Numbered from the stretch's first letter, positions 1-9,071 are shown. The stretch is 23,683 bases of DNA from Prevotella sp. UBA746 (GCA_002298545.1 DBKQ01000097.1:19050-42732), one strand, 5' to 3'. Numbers and translations are program-made. The notes: generated by a model from the sequence alone, not told the origin.

Positions 1-168
1 TGCGGTTTAATGAGTAATTATTCGGGGTTAAACGGAAAAAAGTATTAGGCACAGCCATTACATTAACATTAGAACCTCGTTTGTTTAGAAAAATAATAAT
101 ACTTAATAAGTAAAACAAACTGCAACAGTGGTTTGTTAGTGATTGAGAAAGGAAAAGTGTAGAAAAAG

Positions 169-200
169 TTGCAAGTCTTTTTTTTTTTTTTCTACTTTTG
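169..200 (+). promoter_or_regulatory. Bacteroidota-type promoter with T14 spacer
   Basis: A TTG box at 169-171 is followed after 21 nt by TACTTTTG at 193-200, which matches the Bacteroidota sigma-70 pattern (TTG, 19-21 nt, TAnnTTTG). The spacer is mostly a run of 14 T (178-191). Transcription would begin near 206, giving a leader of about 100 nt before the ATG at 310. The rest of 1-309 has no gene. It holds an inverted repeat TTTGTTT/AAACAAA at about 79-119 and an 11-codon mini-ORF at 278-313 whose stop overlaps the next start codon. Confidence 0.75.
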
Positions 201-309
201 CGGACGAAATAAAATCTTAGACACGTGTTGCACTTTCAAAATGTAATAAAAAGTATTGTGTCGTGAGTTCTAACGAGATGAAACCATTTACTAATAAAAC
301 ATTATACTT

Positions 310-2187
310 ATGAAAAAAACTTTACGCATTTCTGCACTGACATGTTGCATAGCTGCAACAGCAGTATTGGGCGCACAGAATCTCAGTGAGGCAAGTTCTG
401 ATGCTACCTCTTTACGCAAAATTGTTTGCACCTACACTCTCGGTCATTTGTTGGAAGGTTCAGGTTCTGATGACGAAATCAGTAAAAAGGAAGTTAACTA
501 CTATGGACTTGACAACAATCTTGACTACACCGCTTATTACGGATTAAATGCCGACAAGAGTTTCTCACTCACGAAACTCGTGAAATACAATACATACGAG
601 AGAAACGACAGTATATTCCATGATGCAAGCTATTATCAGTGGGGACTGTACAACTTCGGCGACCCGTCGATGAAGGCTTCTTCTCCGAGCGGTACAATTT
701 CACAGGCATACAGCAAGGACGGAAAACTACTCAGAGATGAGCAGGCAAGCTATACCTATAACTATGAATACGACAGCGAAGGAAGGTTGGAGAAAATGAC
801 AAAGTCGCTCACCTCCAGCGGTAGTATCTCAGAAATCTGCACATATCAGTATTCAGACGGCAAGATGACAGGCGAGACAGCAACCGACAGCAAGGGAGTT
901 TTCAAATACAGAAATGTCTTTGAATACGACGAGTCAGGAAACAAGGTTTCAGCAGGACAGTGGAAGCGCAAGACTGCAAGCGACGAGAATACCGAATATC
1001 TATCGCAGCGAGAGGAATGGAAATATACCGACGGAACGCTGACAGAATACATAAAGTATACGGGAGGAAAAGCTCCGGCATCAGAGGGCGCCGAAGCAAC
1101 AGAGCCGTCGCCGAATACGAGAAAGACATACGAGGTATATAAAGGCAACAACGACCAGATACTTATGACATCCTACACGTACAGCAAGTCAAGCCAGTCG
1201 TGGAATTTGAGCGGAAACCCAACCGTTACGGAATATGCCGATTTCGAATCCTCAGATATGGCAACACTGCTGTATGGCACGGAACTGAACGTGCAGGCAG
1301 ACAAGAGTACATACACCACATCGGTAACCTTCGACGCTCCACGTATATCAATGAGCAAGCCTTCAAAGATAACATTGTTCCGCGACGGACATATCGTAAA
1401 GACTGTAACCGTTGCTGGGTCAGTTCCAGAGGAACTCGACCCGTCAACAGGCAAGTTCACGATTGTAGACAATGATGTACTTGCCGGACATCACGACTAT
1501 TTCGTTCAGACTTCTGTAGGCCATGGTGATGAGCTCGCTACAGTAGACGACTATACATGGACTCCAGGCAATATCACTAATATAGCAAGTGTAGATGTAG
1601 ACTATGGATTCAGTCCGGTAACAGACCTGAGAATGACAGATTCAAAGAAAGAGACAGTTAAAAATGACAACGACGGAACGACAAACATTGAGCGTACTGC
1701 CATTATTTCTTATACCAATCCGGAAATCGACGATAACTCAGGTTTCGTAAAGAACGAGTTGTACAGATACGTCAACAGCTACAACATGCAATCCTACACC
1801 TTGCTTGACTGGACAGATGATGCAACAAAGACCTCAATGGAAGCATCTTATCCTAATGCATCTGACGCAATCGACGTGCTTGTAGTATCACACTATAAAT
1901 ACGGCACGGTGAAGTCAGAACTCTTGCATATAACAAAAGATCAGCTTGATGCTTTAGCAACGAGTATTGCGAATGCCAATGCAGGAGAGGGAATGGAAGT
2001 GAAAGTTGACAATGGTGTTGTTTCCATCAACGGCAAGGCAAATATCCGTATCCTCTCTCTCGACGGAAAACTCCTTAACAGCGTTAAGAATGCAAGTTCT
2101 ATATCTACCGACAATTTAAGCGGTGCATACATAATAAGCGTGGAGAAAGACGGAAAGATCGTGAAGACTTTGAAGTCTGCAAAGTAA
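310..2187 (+). CDS. Secreted protein with T9SS-type C-terminal sorting domain
   Basis: This 625-residue protein begins with a clear Sec signal peptide (K2-K3, then a hydrophobic stretch to about residue 21, with a likely cut near L-G-A-Q). Residues about 125-260 contain several short beta repeats of the form Y-x-Y-D-x-x-G-x, such as YEYDSEGRL and FEYDESGNKV, reminiscent of YD/RHS-like repeats. The last 70 residues have the form of a type A T9SS sorting domain: ISINGKANIRILSLDGKLL, then NLSGAYIISVEKDGK and a basic end. By analogy with that family it should be exported through the outer membrane and anchored or released by T9SS. The middle is beta-rich and I do not recognise a catalytic motif. 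It has its own promoter and a terminator directly after it. The next gene downstream is another T9SS-type protein. The substrate or ligand is unknown. Confidence 0.85.
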   Translation: MKKTLRISALTCCIAATAVLGAQNLSEASSDATSLRKIVCTYTLGHLLEGSGSDDEISKKEVNYYGLDNNLDYTAYYGLNADKSFSLTKLVKYNTYERNDSIFHDASYYQWGLYNFGDPSMKASSPSGTISQAYSKDGKLLRDEQASYTYNYEYDSEGRLEKMTKSLTSSGSISEICTYQYSDGKMTGETATDSKGVFKYRNVFEYDESGNKVSAGQWKRKTASDENTEYLSQREEWKYTDGTLTEYIKYTGGKAPASEGAEATEPSPNTRKTYEVYKGNNDQILMTSYTYSKSSQSWNLSGNPTVTEYADFESSDMATLLYGTELNVQADKSTYTTSVTFDAPRISMSKPSKITLFRDGHIVKTVTVAGSVPEELDPSTGKFTIVDNDVLAGHHDYFVQTSVGHGDELATVDDYTWTPGNITNIASVDVDYGFSPVTDLRMTDSKKETVKNDNDGTTNIERTAIISYTNPEIDDNSGFVKNELYRYVNSYNMQSYTLLDWTDDATKTSMEASYPNASDAIDVLVVSHYKYGTVKSELLHITKDQLDALATSIANANAGEGMEVKVDNGVVSINGKANIRILSLDGKLLNSVKNASSISTDNLSGAYIISVEKDGKIVKTLKSAK

Positions 2188-2201
2188 TAGATTGTATATA
2201 T

Positions 2202-2245
2202 ATGTATGGCAGCATTCATAATGATGTGTTGCCATACATTTTTTT
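2202..2245 (+). terminator. Intrinsic terminator between the two T9SS protein genes
   Basis: A perfect 10-bp stem, ATGTATGGCA (2202-2211) and TGCCATACAT (2230-2239), closes an 18-nt loop and runs into seven T (2239-2245). It lies 14 nt after the stop codon at 2187. The ATG at 2202 belongs to the stem, so it is not a plausible start for the downstream gene. Confidence 0.8.
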
Positions 2246-2273
2246 AATAAAAATCTTTTTAACATACATTTTT

Positions 2274-5200
2274 ATGATTATGAAATTACAAGCACTCTGT
2301 GCTACATTCCTCTTAAGTCAGGCAATGTTGGCACAAACCTCGTCACCCAAGCCGGTCGTGATTAAGACCCCGTGTGACTACCAGATTCTCGACGCATCTG
2401 GTAATGGCAAATGGGCATGCGGAGCATACGTCGATGCGTCGTATAACACGTATGGATTCTTGTGGAATCTTGAAACCAATGACATCGAACTGCTCGACCC
2501 GAGTATAACGTCGGCAGCTTACAGCGTTTCCGACGACGGCGTTGTAGTAGGTGAATACACCGATGAAAGCTACGAAAGCAATGGTGCCGGTGTGTCTCTT
2601 GCCGGATATTGGGCAAACCATAAGTGGAACAGAATGGAGTTGCCTTCGGGAACTATCACTTTCGGACGTGCCGCATCTATCTCTCCTAATGGCAAATATG
2701 CTACGGGAGCGATTGTAAAGGATGGTAAATATTATGGCTATATCTGGGAAAACGGAAAAATAAAGAAACAGCTGACGCTGACGTCAAGTGCCTGCTTCCC
2801 GTATGCAATATCGCCAGACGGCGAGTTGGCAGGAGGCTGGATGTATAGTACAAAAAGCAACCGCAGGGCATGTATATGGGAAGCAAACGGTGATGTAACA
2901 TGGCTGACCGACCAGGTGAGTCCGTGGAGCTCTGTCAAGACTTTCTCCCACGATGGTAGTAAAGCTTTGTATTACGGCGGACCGGAAGAAATCAACGGTT
3001 CTGTGGCCGTAAGAGCAATTTATGACGTAGCAACAAAGACCAAGACCCCGATATACGATTTGAGTTCAGAGGGTCAGTTCTTGCTGTATGACATAAGCGA
3101 TAACGGAACAGTTGTAGGTTCAAATGCCGATAGAGGTTATATGTGGAAAGACGGAAAGGCACTATGGGCAGACCAGTATCTTACGGAAAAAGGTGTAGAC
3201 TTGGCTGCAGAGCATGTAGTAACAATGCCAGGCACAGACTATCCGTGTATTTACAGAGCGTCATCCATTTCAGCAGACGAAAATGTTATGGGCTTCCTCT
3301 ATTACAACGATGATGTAGACGAGAGTGGCAACCTTGCAGCCGGAATGCAGTCGATGATTGTCAAGTTCAACGAGCAGACAACAGGACTTAGTCCTCTCAA
3401 TCTAAAAGCCACTCAAGTATCAGGAATGAAATCCGTTTTGCTCTCTTGGGTAGACAATGTAGCAGCACAGGGCGTTTCCGGATACAATGTTTATCGCGAC
3501 GACAAGAAGATAAATACGGCATTGGTAACAGACAAGTCGTATGTTGATGCCGCTCCAGCAGACGGTGAGCACAGATACACCGTTACTGCAGTATATGGAG
3601 AAACAGAGTCAGCAAATAGCGACGCAGCAGTATTGGCTGTAGCCGACTGGAAAGTTTCTGCTCCTACGGCACTTTTCACTCAGCAGCGTGGCTATAACAA
3701 TGCTTATCTGAATTGGGCTGCTCCGACAACGAACTATTCTTCGTTGACATACTTCAATCCGGACAATTCACAGATGGAGGGCTTCGGACTAAGTTCTGCA
3801 GGCAGTGGCTTCGAAACTGCCGTAAAGTTTGACGGCGTTACGACCTCGGCATATAAAGGACAGAAAATACGTTCAGTTGGTTTCTATCCATTATCAGAAC
3901 AGGGCTCATGGAAGATAAACCTGTATACACGTAATGCTGATGGTAAATTGCAGCTGCTGTATTCTCAGCCAGTTTCACAGCAGCTTGTATATGGCGAACG
4001 CAACGATGTGAAACTGTCAGAACCACAGAATGTACCGAATGGAGAACTGCTCGTCGGCGTGGAGGTGAATGTTACTACAGCTGCCCAGAACATTGTAGGC
4101 GAGAGTTACGGTCAGGCAACGGAACGCACTACCGACTTGCTCCGTAAAACAGGAGAAGACGATTTCTATTCAATAGGCGAATATTTCAGACGTAACAGTT
4201 ACCTGTATCCTGTTACATGGGCTATTGATGCTACGGTTGCTCCAGATGGAGTAGATCAGACACAGGACGACATCGACCACTACGAGGTGTATAGCGACGG
4301 AGCAAGCGTCGGAACGACAAAGGATCTTTCTTTCATCGTGCCAGCAAATGCAAAGGGTGAACATTCTTTCGGTGTCAAGGCGGTATATGCCAACGGCAAG
4401 GAGTCGGATGTTAAGTCTGCAACTCTTGATATCAATCCAAATGAAGAGATGCTCAAGGCAGTAGACGACGTTGTAGTATCGCAGAACGGCAAGACCGCAG
4501 TAAAGGCAAAATGGGATACACCTGTAGACAATGACGCACAGAAGTTACAGTATTCATCCGATGTTCCTTCGAATACGGCAGTAAAGGGTTCAGAATCAAA
4601 TAACTATGGTTTGATGGCAGGTGCCCTCTATTCGTCAAAGGCTCTGAAGAAACACGACGGATATGTAATTACTTCGGCTCGTTTCTATCCTTTAGCAGAT
4701 GCTGTGTTTACGGTATACCTTTACAAGGATGACAATCTCGTTGAGGAGGTGGAAGTGAACGACTATAAACTCAAGACCTGGAACACTGTTAAATTCAGCA
4801 AACCTGTTACTGTTGATTCAAAGGCTTCTTACAAACTTGTGGTAGACTGTTATGATGTAACACCAAATGCTGCACCACTTGCTATAGATAATGCACCTTT
4901 CGCCGACGGATACTCAAATCTCTATTCGCTTGATAATGAATCATGGGGCACGCTGTATTCTTCACAGAACAGTATTACCGGAAACTGGCTTATCGGATTG
5001 AATATCGAAAATCCTGTGGCAATGGAACTTCCTGTTGCCGGATATGACGTGAACATCGACGGAGAGAAGAAAAACGCAGGAATGCTAACCGAGAGTTCTT
5101 ATGATTACGATTTCGTGACAGAAGACAGTAAGGAGCATCAGATTAGCGTTGACGTATATTATACTGTAAAGGCTCAAAGCGTAAAGGGTGGTGTTACTCG

Positions 5201-5450
5201 TTTCTATATCGGTTCGGCAGGAATCAACGGAAACACTATTGAGCGCATCGAGGTGCGTCAGGGCGACAACGAACTTACGGTTACCGGCAATAATGTATCT
5301 TCTGTTGAACTTGTTTCTGCATCGGGTGCTGTTGTTGCATCAAGCCATAGCAATACAGTATCGCTTAATGGTGTTGCTACCGGTGTGTATGTTGTAAGGA
5401 CAACAGTGGGCGGTAATGTCATTACAAAGAAGATTCAGATTGTGAAATAA
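2274..5450 (+). CDS. Secreted HAF-repeat / fibronectin III protein with T9SS sorting domain
   Basis: I start this 1058-residue protein at ATG 2274 (or 2280). The first in-frame ATG at 2202 sits in a terminator stem, and the 2274 start gives a proper signal peptide (K4, hydrophobic core, A-Q-T near residue 20). Residues about 30-305 repeat the pattern 'A-x-S-I-S-x-[DN]-G-x-x-V-G ... G-Y-x-W', typical of extracellular HAF repeats that probably form a propeller. A fibronectin type III domain follows at about 373-452. Next come two related modules of roughly 250 residues, each with a fibronectin-like strand set and a beta-sandwich: IRSVGFYPL near residue 532 and ITSARFYPL near 800, each followed by a W-containing LY strand. 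The last 70 residues form a T9SS type A domain ending in KKIQIVK. I infer a surface adhesin or glycan-interacting protein. I see no enzyme motif. Confidence 0.85.
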   Translation: MIMKLQALCATFLLSQAMLAQTSSPKPVVIKTPCDYQILDASGNGKWACGAYVDASYNTYGFLWNLETNDIELLDPSITSAAYSVSDDGVVVGEYTDESYESNGAGVSLAGYWANHKWNRMELPSGTITFGRAASISPNGKYATGAIVKDGKYYGYIWENGKIKKQLTLTSSACFPYAISPDGELAGGWMYSTKSNRRACIWEANGDVTWLTDQVSPWSSVKTFSHDGSKALYYGGPEEINGSVAVRAIYDVATKTKTPIYDLSSEGQFLLYDISDNGTVVGSNADRGYMWKDGKALWADQYLTEKGVDLAAEHVVTMPGTDYPCIYRASSISADENVMGFLYYNDDVDESGNLAAGMQSMIVKFNEQTTGLSPLNLKATQVSGMKSVLLSWVDNVAAQGVSGYNVYRDDKKINTALVTDKSYVDAAPADGEHRYTVTAVYGETESANSDAAVLAVADWKVSAPTALFTQQRGYNNAYLNWAAPTTNYSSLTYFNPDNSQMEGFGLSSAGSGFETAVKFDGVTTSAYKGQKIRSVGFYPLSEQGSWKINLYTRNADGKLQLLYSQPVSQQLVYGERNDVKLSEPQNVPNGELLVGVEVNVTTAAQNIVGESYGQATERTTDLLRKTGEDDFYSIGEYFRRNSYLYPVTWAIDATVAPDGVDQTQDDIDHYEVYSDGASVGTTKDLSFIVPANAKGEHSFGVKAVYANGKESDVKSATLDINPNEEMLKAVDDVVVSQNGKTAVKAKWDTPVDNDAQKLQYSSDVPSNTAVKGSESNNYGLMAGALYSSKALKKHDGYVITSARFYPLADAVFTVYLYKDDNLVEEVEVNDYKLKTWNTVKFSKPVTVDSKASYKLVVDCYDVTPNAAPLAIDNAPFADGYSNLYSLDNESWGTLYSSQNSITGNWLIGLNIENPVAMELPVAGYDVNIDGEKKNAGMLTESSYDYDFVTEDSKEHQISVDVYYTVKAQSVKGGVTRFYIGSAGINGNTIERIEVRQGDNELTVTGNNVSSVELVSASGAVVASSHSNTVSLNGVATGVYVVRTTVGGNVITKKIQIVK

Positions 5451-5494
5451 CATTCTGATATAGAAATAACATTCCGAGTTGCGGAATATACCAT

Positions 5495-5548
5495 AATCCC
5501 CGTCGGGAACAAGCATATTTGTGCTTGTTTCTGACGGGGATTTTTTTT
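5495..5548 (+). terminator. Strong intrinsic terminator
   Basis: A 21-bp stem pairs AATCCCCGTCGGGAACAAGCA (5495-5515) with its complement ending at 5542; two positions are G-T wobbles. Eight T follow. It lies 44 nt after the stop of the preceding secreted-protein gene. Confidence 0.92.
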
Positions 5549-5563
5549 GACTCATCCGATATT

Positions 5564-5825
5564 TGGAGTGATGATTACAATCTCCCACAGATAGCACAGA
5601 TGACACGGATTTTTTGTCTAAATATAGGCTATGCCCACAGATTTAGTGTTGCTGGCTTCGCCGCAAGATTACACAGATGAGAGCTGATTTATATAGAATT
5701 TATCATAAAATCTGTGTAAATCAATCCACGAAGAAGGCGACCATACATCTTTTTGATATTGTCTTACTGTCCGCATGGAAAATCCGTGATATCTGTGTAA
5801 TCTGCGGGAAAATAATATCACTCCA
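5564..5825. repeat. Nested inverted repeat resembling a MITE
   Basis: The outer arms 5564-5613 and 5779-5825 are imperfect inverted complements. They start TGGAGTGAT and end ATCACTCCA; the inner 31 bp (5583-5613 with 5779-5809) match at 26 positions. Inside lies a second inverted pair, GATTACACAGAT (5667-5678) and ATCTGTGTAAATC (5710-5722). The words ACAGAT and ATCTGTG recur throughout. No credible gene is encoded, so a non-autonomous mobile element or an intergenic repeat family is the best reading. I could not identify a clear target-site duplication. Confidence 0.65.
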
Positions 5826-5902
5826 TTTTCCGGAAGAACCATTTTTCTGGATGATAGTTGCTGACGTATTCTCTTTGCTCTGTCTTTAGCTTGCTTGAAA
5901 TT

Positions 5903-5952
5903 CGCTAAAATGCATATTTTGCTGTATTCTATCACGCTAAAATGCATATTTT
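5903..5952 (+). repeat. Paired 18-bp direct repeats upstream of the sensor kinase
   Basis: The 18-mer CGCTAAAATGCATATTTT occurs exactly at 5903-5920 and 5935-5952, 32 bp apart start to start (about three helical turns). Each copy has an ATGCAT core. They lie about 165 bp upstream of the histidine kinase promoter. A paired regulator site is plausible, for example for the LytTR regulator encoded downstream. The rest of 5826-6118 is AT-rich with no gene. Confidence 0.6.
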
Positions 5953-6118
5953 CTAATGGGATGGATAATTCACCACGTACATGTTACTATTATGCAATTC
6001 CCTAAAATTATAAATTGTTTAAAATCAAAGAATACAGAAATCAATTTCTTAGATATGATTAGTTGTAAGTAACTATTACTAAATTGAAGTAACAAAAATG
6101 ATAAAAAAAGAAGTGTTA

Positions 6119-6150
6119 TTGTTTACAATACAATTTTTTTTGTACATTTG
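6119..6150 (+). promoter_or_regulatory. Promoter of the histidine kinase operon
   Basis: TTG (6119-6121), a 21-nt spacer with eight T, and TACATTTG (6143-6150) match the Bacteroidota consensus. Transcription should start near 6156. An in-frame ATG at 6098 lies upstream of this promoter, so it would not be in the message. This supports a downstream start for the kinase. Confidence 0.75.
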
Positions 6151-6190
6151 TGCGGAGAAAAGCTATATACAAATCGAAACACTTAGAGTC

Positions 6191-8221
6191 GTGATAAAAA
6201 GGAACGCATATAAAGCTTTGTTTGTTTTAACCATGATATATATTGCATCATGCCTTTCGGCTTGCAGATATATAAACGAAATTGGTGGCAACGACGATGC
6301 TGCCGACAGGGAACGAGTGTCGCGACTTGTAGCGATAGATGATTCGATAGGCGTTCTGTCGCCTTCTGTAGAAGACACGATAAAGGCTGGAATGAAGAAT
6401 TCCACAGATACACTGCAGTGGTGTGAATATGCCGTAAGACTATGCCGTTATTATTTCAAGACGAACAAGTCGGACTCCATGAATGTGTATTTAAACAAAG
6501 TCATGGCGTATGCACAAAAGCAGCAGTCCAGTCAGAGAGTAAACGGCGTGTTGGGACTCGCCTATGAATGTGAAGCCGGAGTAAAACAGCTGACACAACG
6601 TGGGGGACGGGAAGTGATAGACCTTCACCGCAAGGCATACTACAAGATACTCGACAGTGAGATAAAAAGTAGCATCTCAGATATTGTCGCCAATCTTGGC
6701 GATGTGTATTATCTTGGTGGTAATATACCGAAGGCTGCGCTGTGCTATAGAAAGGCACTGTTCCTCGTAGACTCGCTCCGGCTGCCCAAGGAGAAAAACA
6801 TCACGCTGTATACGGGACTGGCAAGAATTTACGAGCAGCTCGGCGACCTGTCGGAGGCAGAACGCTTCTACAGGGAAAGCGAGAAAAACCTCGGCAGGAT
6901 GCAGACAAACATGCAGGTGTATTTCTTGAGCAGTATCGGCAGCTACTATTATAAGATACGTCAGTATCAACGCTCCCTTGGATATTTCAAGCGTATGTAT
7001 CGTGTAGTAGAGAAAAGCGAGGGCGACACGGGGTTCAATATGGCACTGTGTCGCATCAATACCGCCGATGTATATCTAAATCTTGGAGATATAAAGCAGG
7101 CTGAGAATTATCTAAATCTTTCCGAGCCGTATTTCAGACGAAACAATATCGGAGTAGGGATACATTACGGCAATTCCATTCGGATGGGTATACTCCTGAA
7201 ACAGAAGAAATACAAGGAAATACAGCGTATCCTCAGTAATGAGCATATCGATGGATTCATAGATTATCCGATACAGAAGATACGAAACGCATATCTAAGG
7301 GATTATTATGTGGCAACAGGCAATCCTGCCGCTGCCTTGAGAAATAAAATCCGCGAAGATGAGGCAGACGACTCAATCGCCAGGAGCAACTCATATATGA
7401 GAGCCTCAGAAATAATACAGCGTTTCAGCGAGGACACACTCGCCCTCCACCACGACATAGCCATGGCGGAGAAGGAGAAAAAGGAGCAACAAGACCAGAA
7501 CATGATAATAATCCTCTCGGCAGGAATACTCGTCATGGCGCTCGGCTTCGTGGTATGGTGGATGTATATCCGCAAGAAACAGGTGTCGGCGCAGATGGAA
7601 CGCTTCATGTTGCGACTGGAGAATACCCGCAACCGTATATCGCCGCATTTCATATTCAACGTGCTGAACAACCGCATCTATACGGCAGGACAGAAAGAGA
7701 AAGACGAGCTGATGTCGTTGGCACAGTTGATAAGAAAGTCGCTCGATATCAGTCGCACGACATTCGTCACCCTTGAAGAGGAGCTGGATTTCGTGAAGAA
7801 GTATGTTGAGGTGCAGAGCTATATCCTGCGCCCAGACTTTGAATTCAAACTCACACTGCCTGATGATATCAGTGGAATATATATCCCGTCGATGTCTGTT
7901 CAGATTCTTGCCGAAAATGCCATAAAGCATGGACTGAAAGGACTGGACCGCAAACAGATGCTCTCGATAAATGTAAGTAGGCATGAAAAGACTGTAGAGA
8001 TTGCCGTAGAAGATAACGGTAGGGGATTTGACTGTACCAAGGGCTCTGGAAACGGACTTGGCATGAATATAATCCGTCAGACCATTGCTGCCGTGAACCG
8101 CAGGAGCAAGCGAGGGAAGATGGATCTTGACATAATGAATACGCATGATTCAGAAGGCAGGATTTCCGGATGCAGAATAACGATGACGATAAAGGGAAAA
8201 ATCAATATACAGAAATTATAG
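6191..8221 (+). CDS. TPR-containing sensor histidine kinase (LytS/YehU type)
   Basis: I start this at GTG 6191, about 35 nt after the inferred transcription start, giving 676 residues. The N-terminus then reads as a lipoprotein signal: basic, hydrophobic, and L-S-A-C with C25. A later ATG at 6233 is less likely. Residues about 60-400 are helical TPR repeats (for example GDVYYLGGNIPKAALCYRKA) that would sit in the periplasm. A single membrane helix lies at about 438-460. The cytoplasmic part is a His_kinase-type domain: ISPHFIFNVLNN with the phospho-acceptor H486, the N-box AENAIKHG near 575, and the G-box DNGRGF near 608 with GNGLGMNII. It would phosphorylate the LytTR regulator encoded 106 nt downstream. 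The signal is unknown; TPRs suggest a protein or peptide ligand. Having both a lipobox and a membrane helix is unusual. Confidence 0.88.
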   Translation: MIKRNAYKALFVLTMIYIASCLSACRYINEIGGNDDAADRERVSRLVAIDDSIGVLSPSVEDTIKAGMKNSTDTLQWCEYAVRLCRYYFKTNKSDSMNVYLNKVMAYAQKQQSSQRVNGVLGLAYECEAGVKQLTQRGGREVIDLHRKAYYKILDSEIKSSISDIVANLGDVYYLGGNIPKAALCYRKALFLVDSLRLPKEKNITLYTGLARIYEQLGDLSEAERFYRESEKNLGRMQTNMQVYFLSSIGSYYYKIRQYQRSLGYFKRMYRVVEKSEGDTGFNMALCRINTADVYLNLGDIKQAENYLNLSEPYFRRNNIGVGIHYGNSIRMGILLKQKKYKEIQRILSNEHIDGFIDYPIQKIRNAYLRDYYVATGNPAAALRNKIREDEADDSIARSNSYMRASEIIQRFSEDTLALHHDIAMAEKEKKEQQDQNMIIILSAGILVMALGFVVWWMYIRKKQVSAQMERFMLRLENTRNRISPHFIFNVLNNRIYTAGQKEKDELMSLAQLIRKSLDISRTTFVTLEEELDFVKKYVEVQSYILRPDFEFKLTLPDDISGIYIPSMSVQILAENAIKHGLKGLDRKQMLSINVSRHEKTVEIAVEDNGRGFDCTKGSGNGLGMNIIRQTIAAVNRRSKRGKMDLDIMNTHDSEGRISGCRITMTIKGKINIQKL

Positions 8222-8327
8222 GGATTTTTCTTCGGAATATGGGTACGTAGAGGATTCTTATACATTATATAATATATAAGGTGAAATTTAAACCCATTTA
8301 AGAGTAGTTTCTATACGAGAATAATAT

Positions 8328-9071
8328 ATGAAGGCAATAATAATAGATGACGATAAAAGGGCAATAGACGATTTGGCGGACAAGCTGAAAGAATGTAGCG
8401 ATGTGGAACTGATGGCTACAACATCGGACGCTTCGTTCGGACTGAAGATGCTGAAGGCTGAAATTCCGGATTTGCTTTTCCTCGACGTGGAGATGCCGGA
8501 GATGAGCGGAATTGATTTCCTTAAGGAGATGGAGAGGATGAATATATGGTGTCATGTTATTGTAACCACATCATATAGCATCCACATGTTGCCGGCTTTC
8601 CGCCATGATGCCTTTGATTTCCTGACGAAGCCAATAGACGTGGCAGAGCTGAAGACGGCAATAGAGCGAGTAAGAAAAGACCTCGACTCGCCGCGGCGCA
8701 CAACCGTGACGGAAGACGGTCAGGCAAAGAGCGGCTTTCTGCTTTGCTATACCAATACTGAGGATTTCCAACTCGTAAACGTGTCGAATATCGGACTTTT
8801 CAGATATAACGGCGATGTGCGCTCTTGGGAGGTGGTGATAGCCAATCAGAAGTTGCCGGTGAAACTGAAGAGGGATGTAACAAACAAGGACTTGCTTGCC
8901 CTCGACAGCCGTTTTATTCAGGTAAGTCAGAAGTTTATCGTCAACATCAACTGCTTGCTGAAAGTACGCGACAACATTTGTGTCTTCAATCCCCCGTTTG
9001 AAAGCATCGACTATGTAAAGGTTGGCAGACTATACCGCAAGCGTCTTGTCGACAGGTTCCTGTCGTTCTGA
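8328..9071 (+). CDS. LytTR-family response regulator
   Basis: This is a 247-residue protein, the usual length for receiver plus LytTR. The receiver (1-120) has the acidic cluster D7-D8-D9, the phospho-acceptor D53 in FLDVEMPEMSG, T80/T81 in VIVTTS and K101 in FLTKP. The C-terminal half (about 140-247) has the LytTR layout, including LDSRFIQVSQKFIVNINCL and the closing VGRLYRKRLVDRF. It is the obvious partner of the preceding kinase: same strand, 106-nt gap without a recognisable promoter or terminator. LytTR proteins bind paired direct repeats; two such pairs are visible nearby (5903-5952 and 13149-13192), but which one it binds, if either, is inference. Confidence 0.92.
   Translation: MKAIIIDDDKRAIDDLADKLKECSDVELMATTSDASFGLKMLKAEIPDLLFLDVEMPEMSGIDFLKEMERMNIWCHVIVTTSYSIHMLPAFRHDAFDFLTKPIDVAELKTAIERVRKDLDSPRRTTVTEDGQAKSGFLLCYTNTEDFQLVNVSNIGLFRYNGDVRSWEVVIANQKLPVKLKRDVTNKDLLALDSRFIQVSQKFIVNINCLLKVRDNICVFNPPFESIDYVKVGRLYRKRLVDRFLSF

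Noticed and set aside
2202..2273. In-frame extension of the HAF-repeat protein to ATG 2202
   Set aside because: That ATG is part of an intrinsic terminator stem, and the extension would spoil the signal peptide.
5669..5947. Open frames on both strands in the kinase upstream region
   Set aside because: They run through the inverted-repeat element and have no protein-like features.
7406..8146. 246-codon open frame on the minus strand inside the histidine kinase
   Set aside because: It lies wholly opposite a gene with clear kinase motifs, and its translation has no family features.
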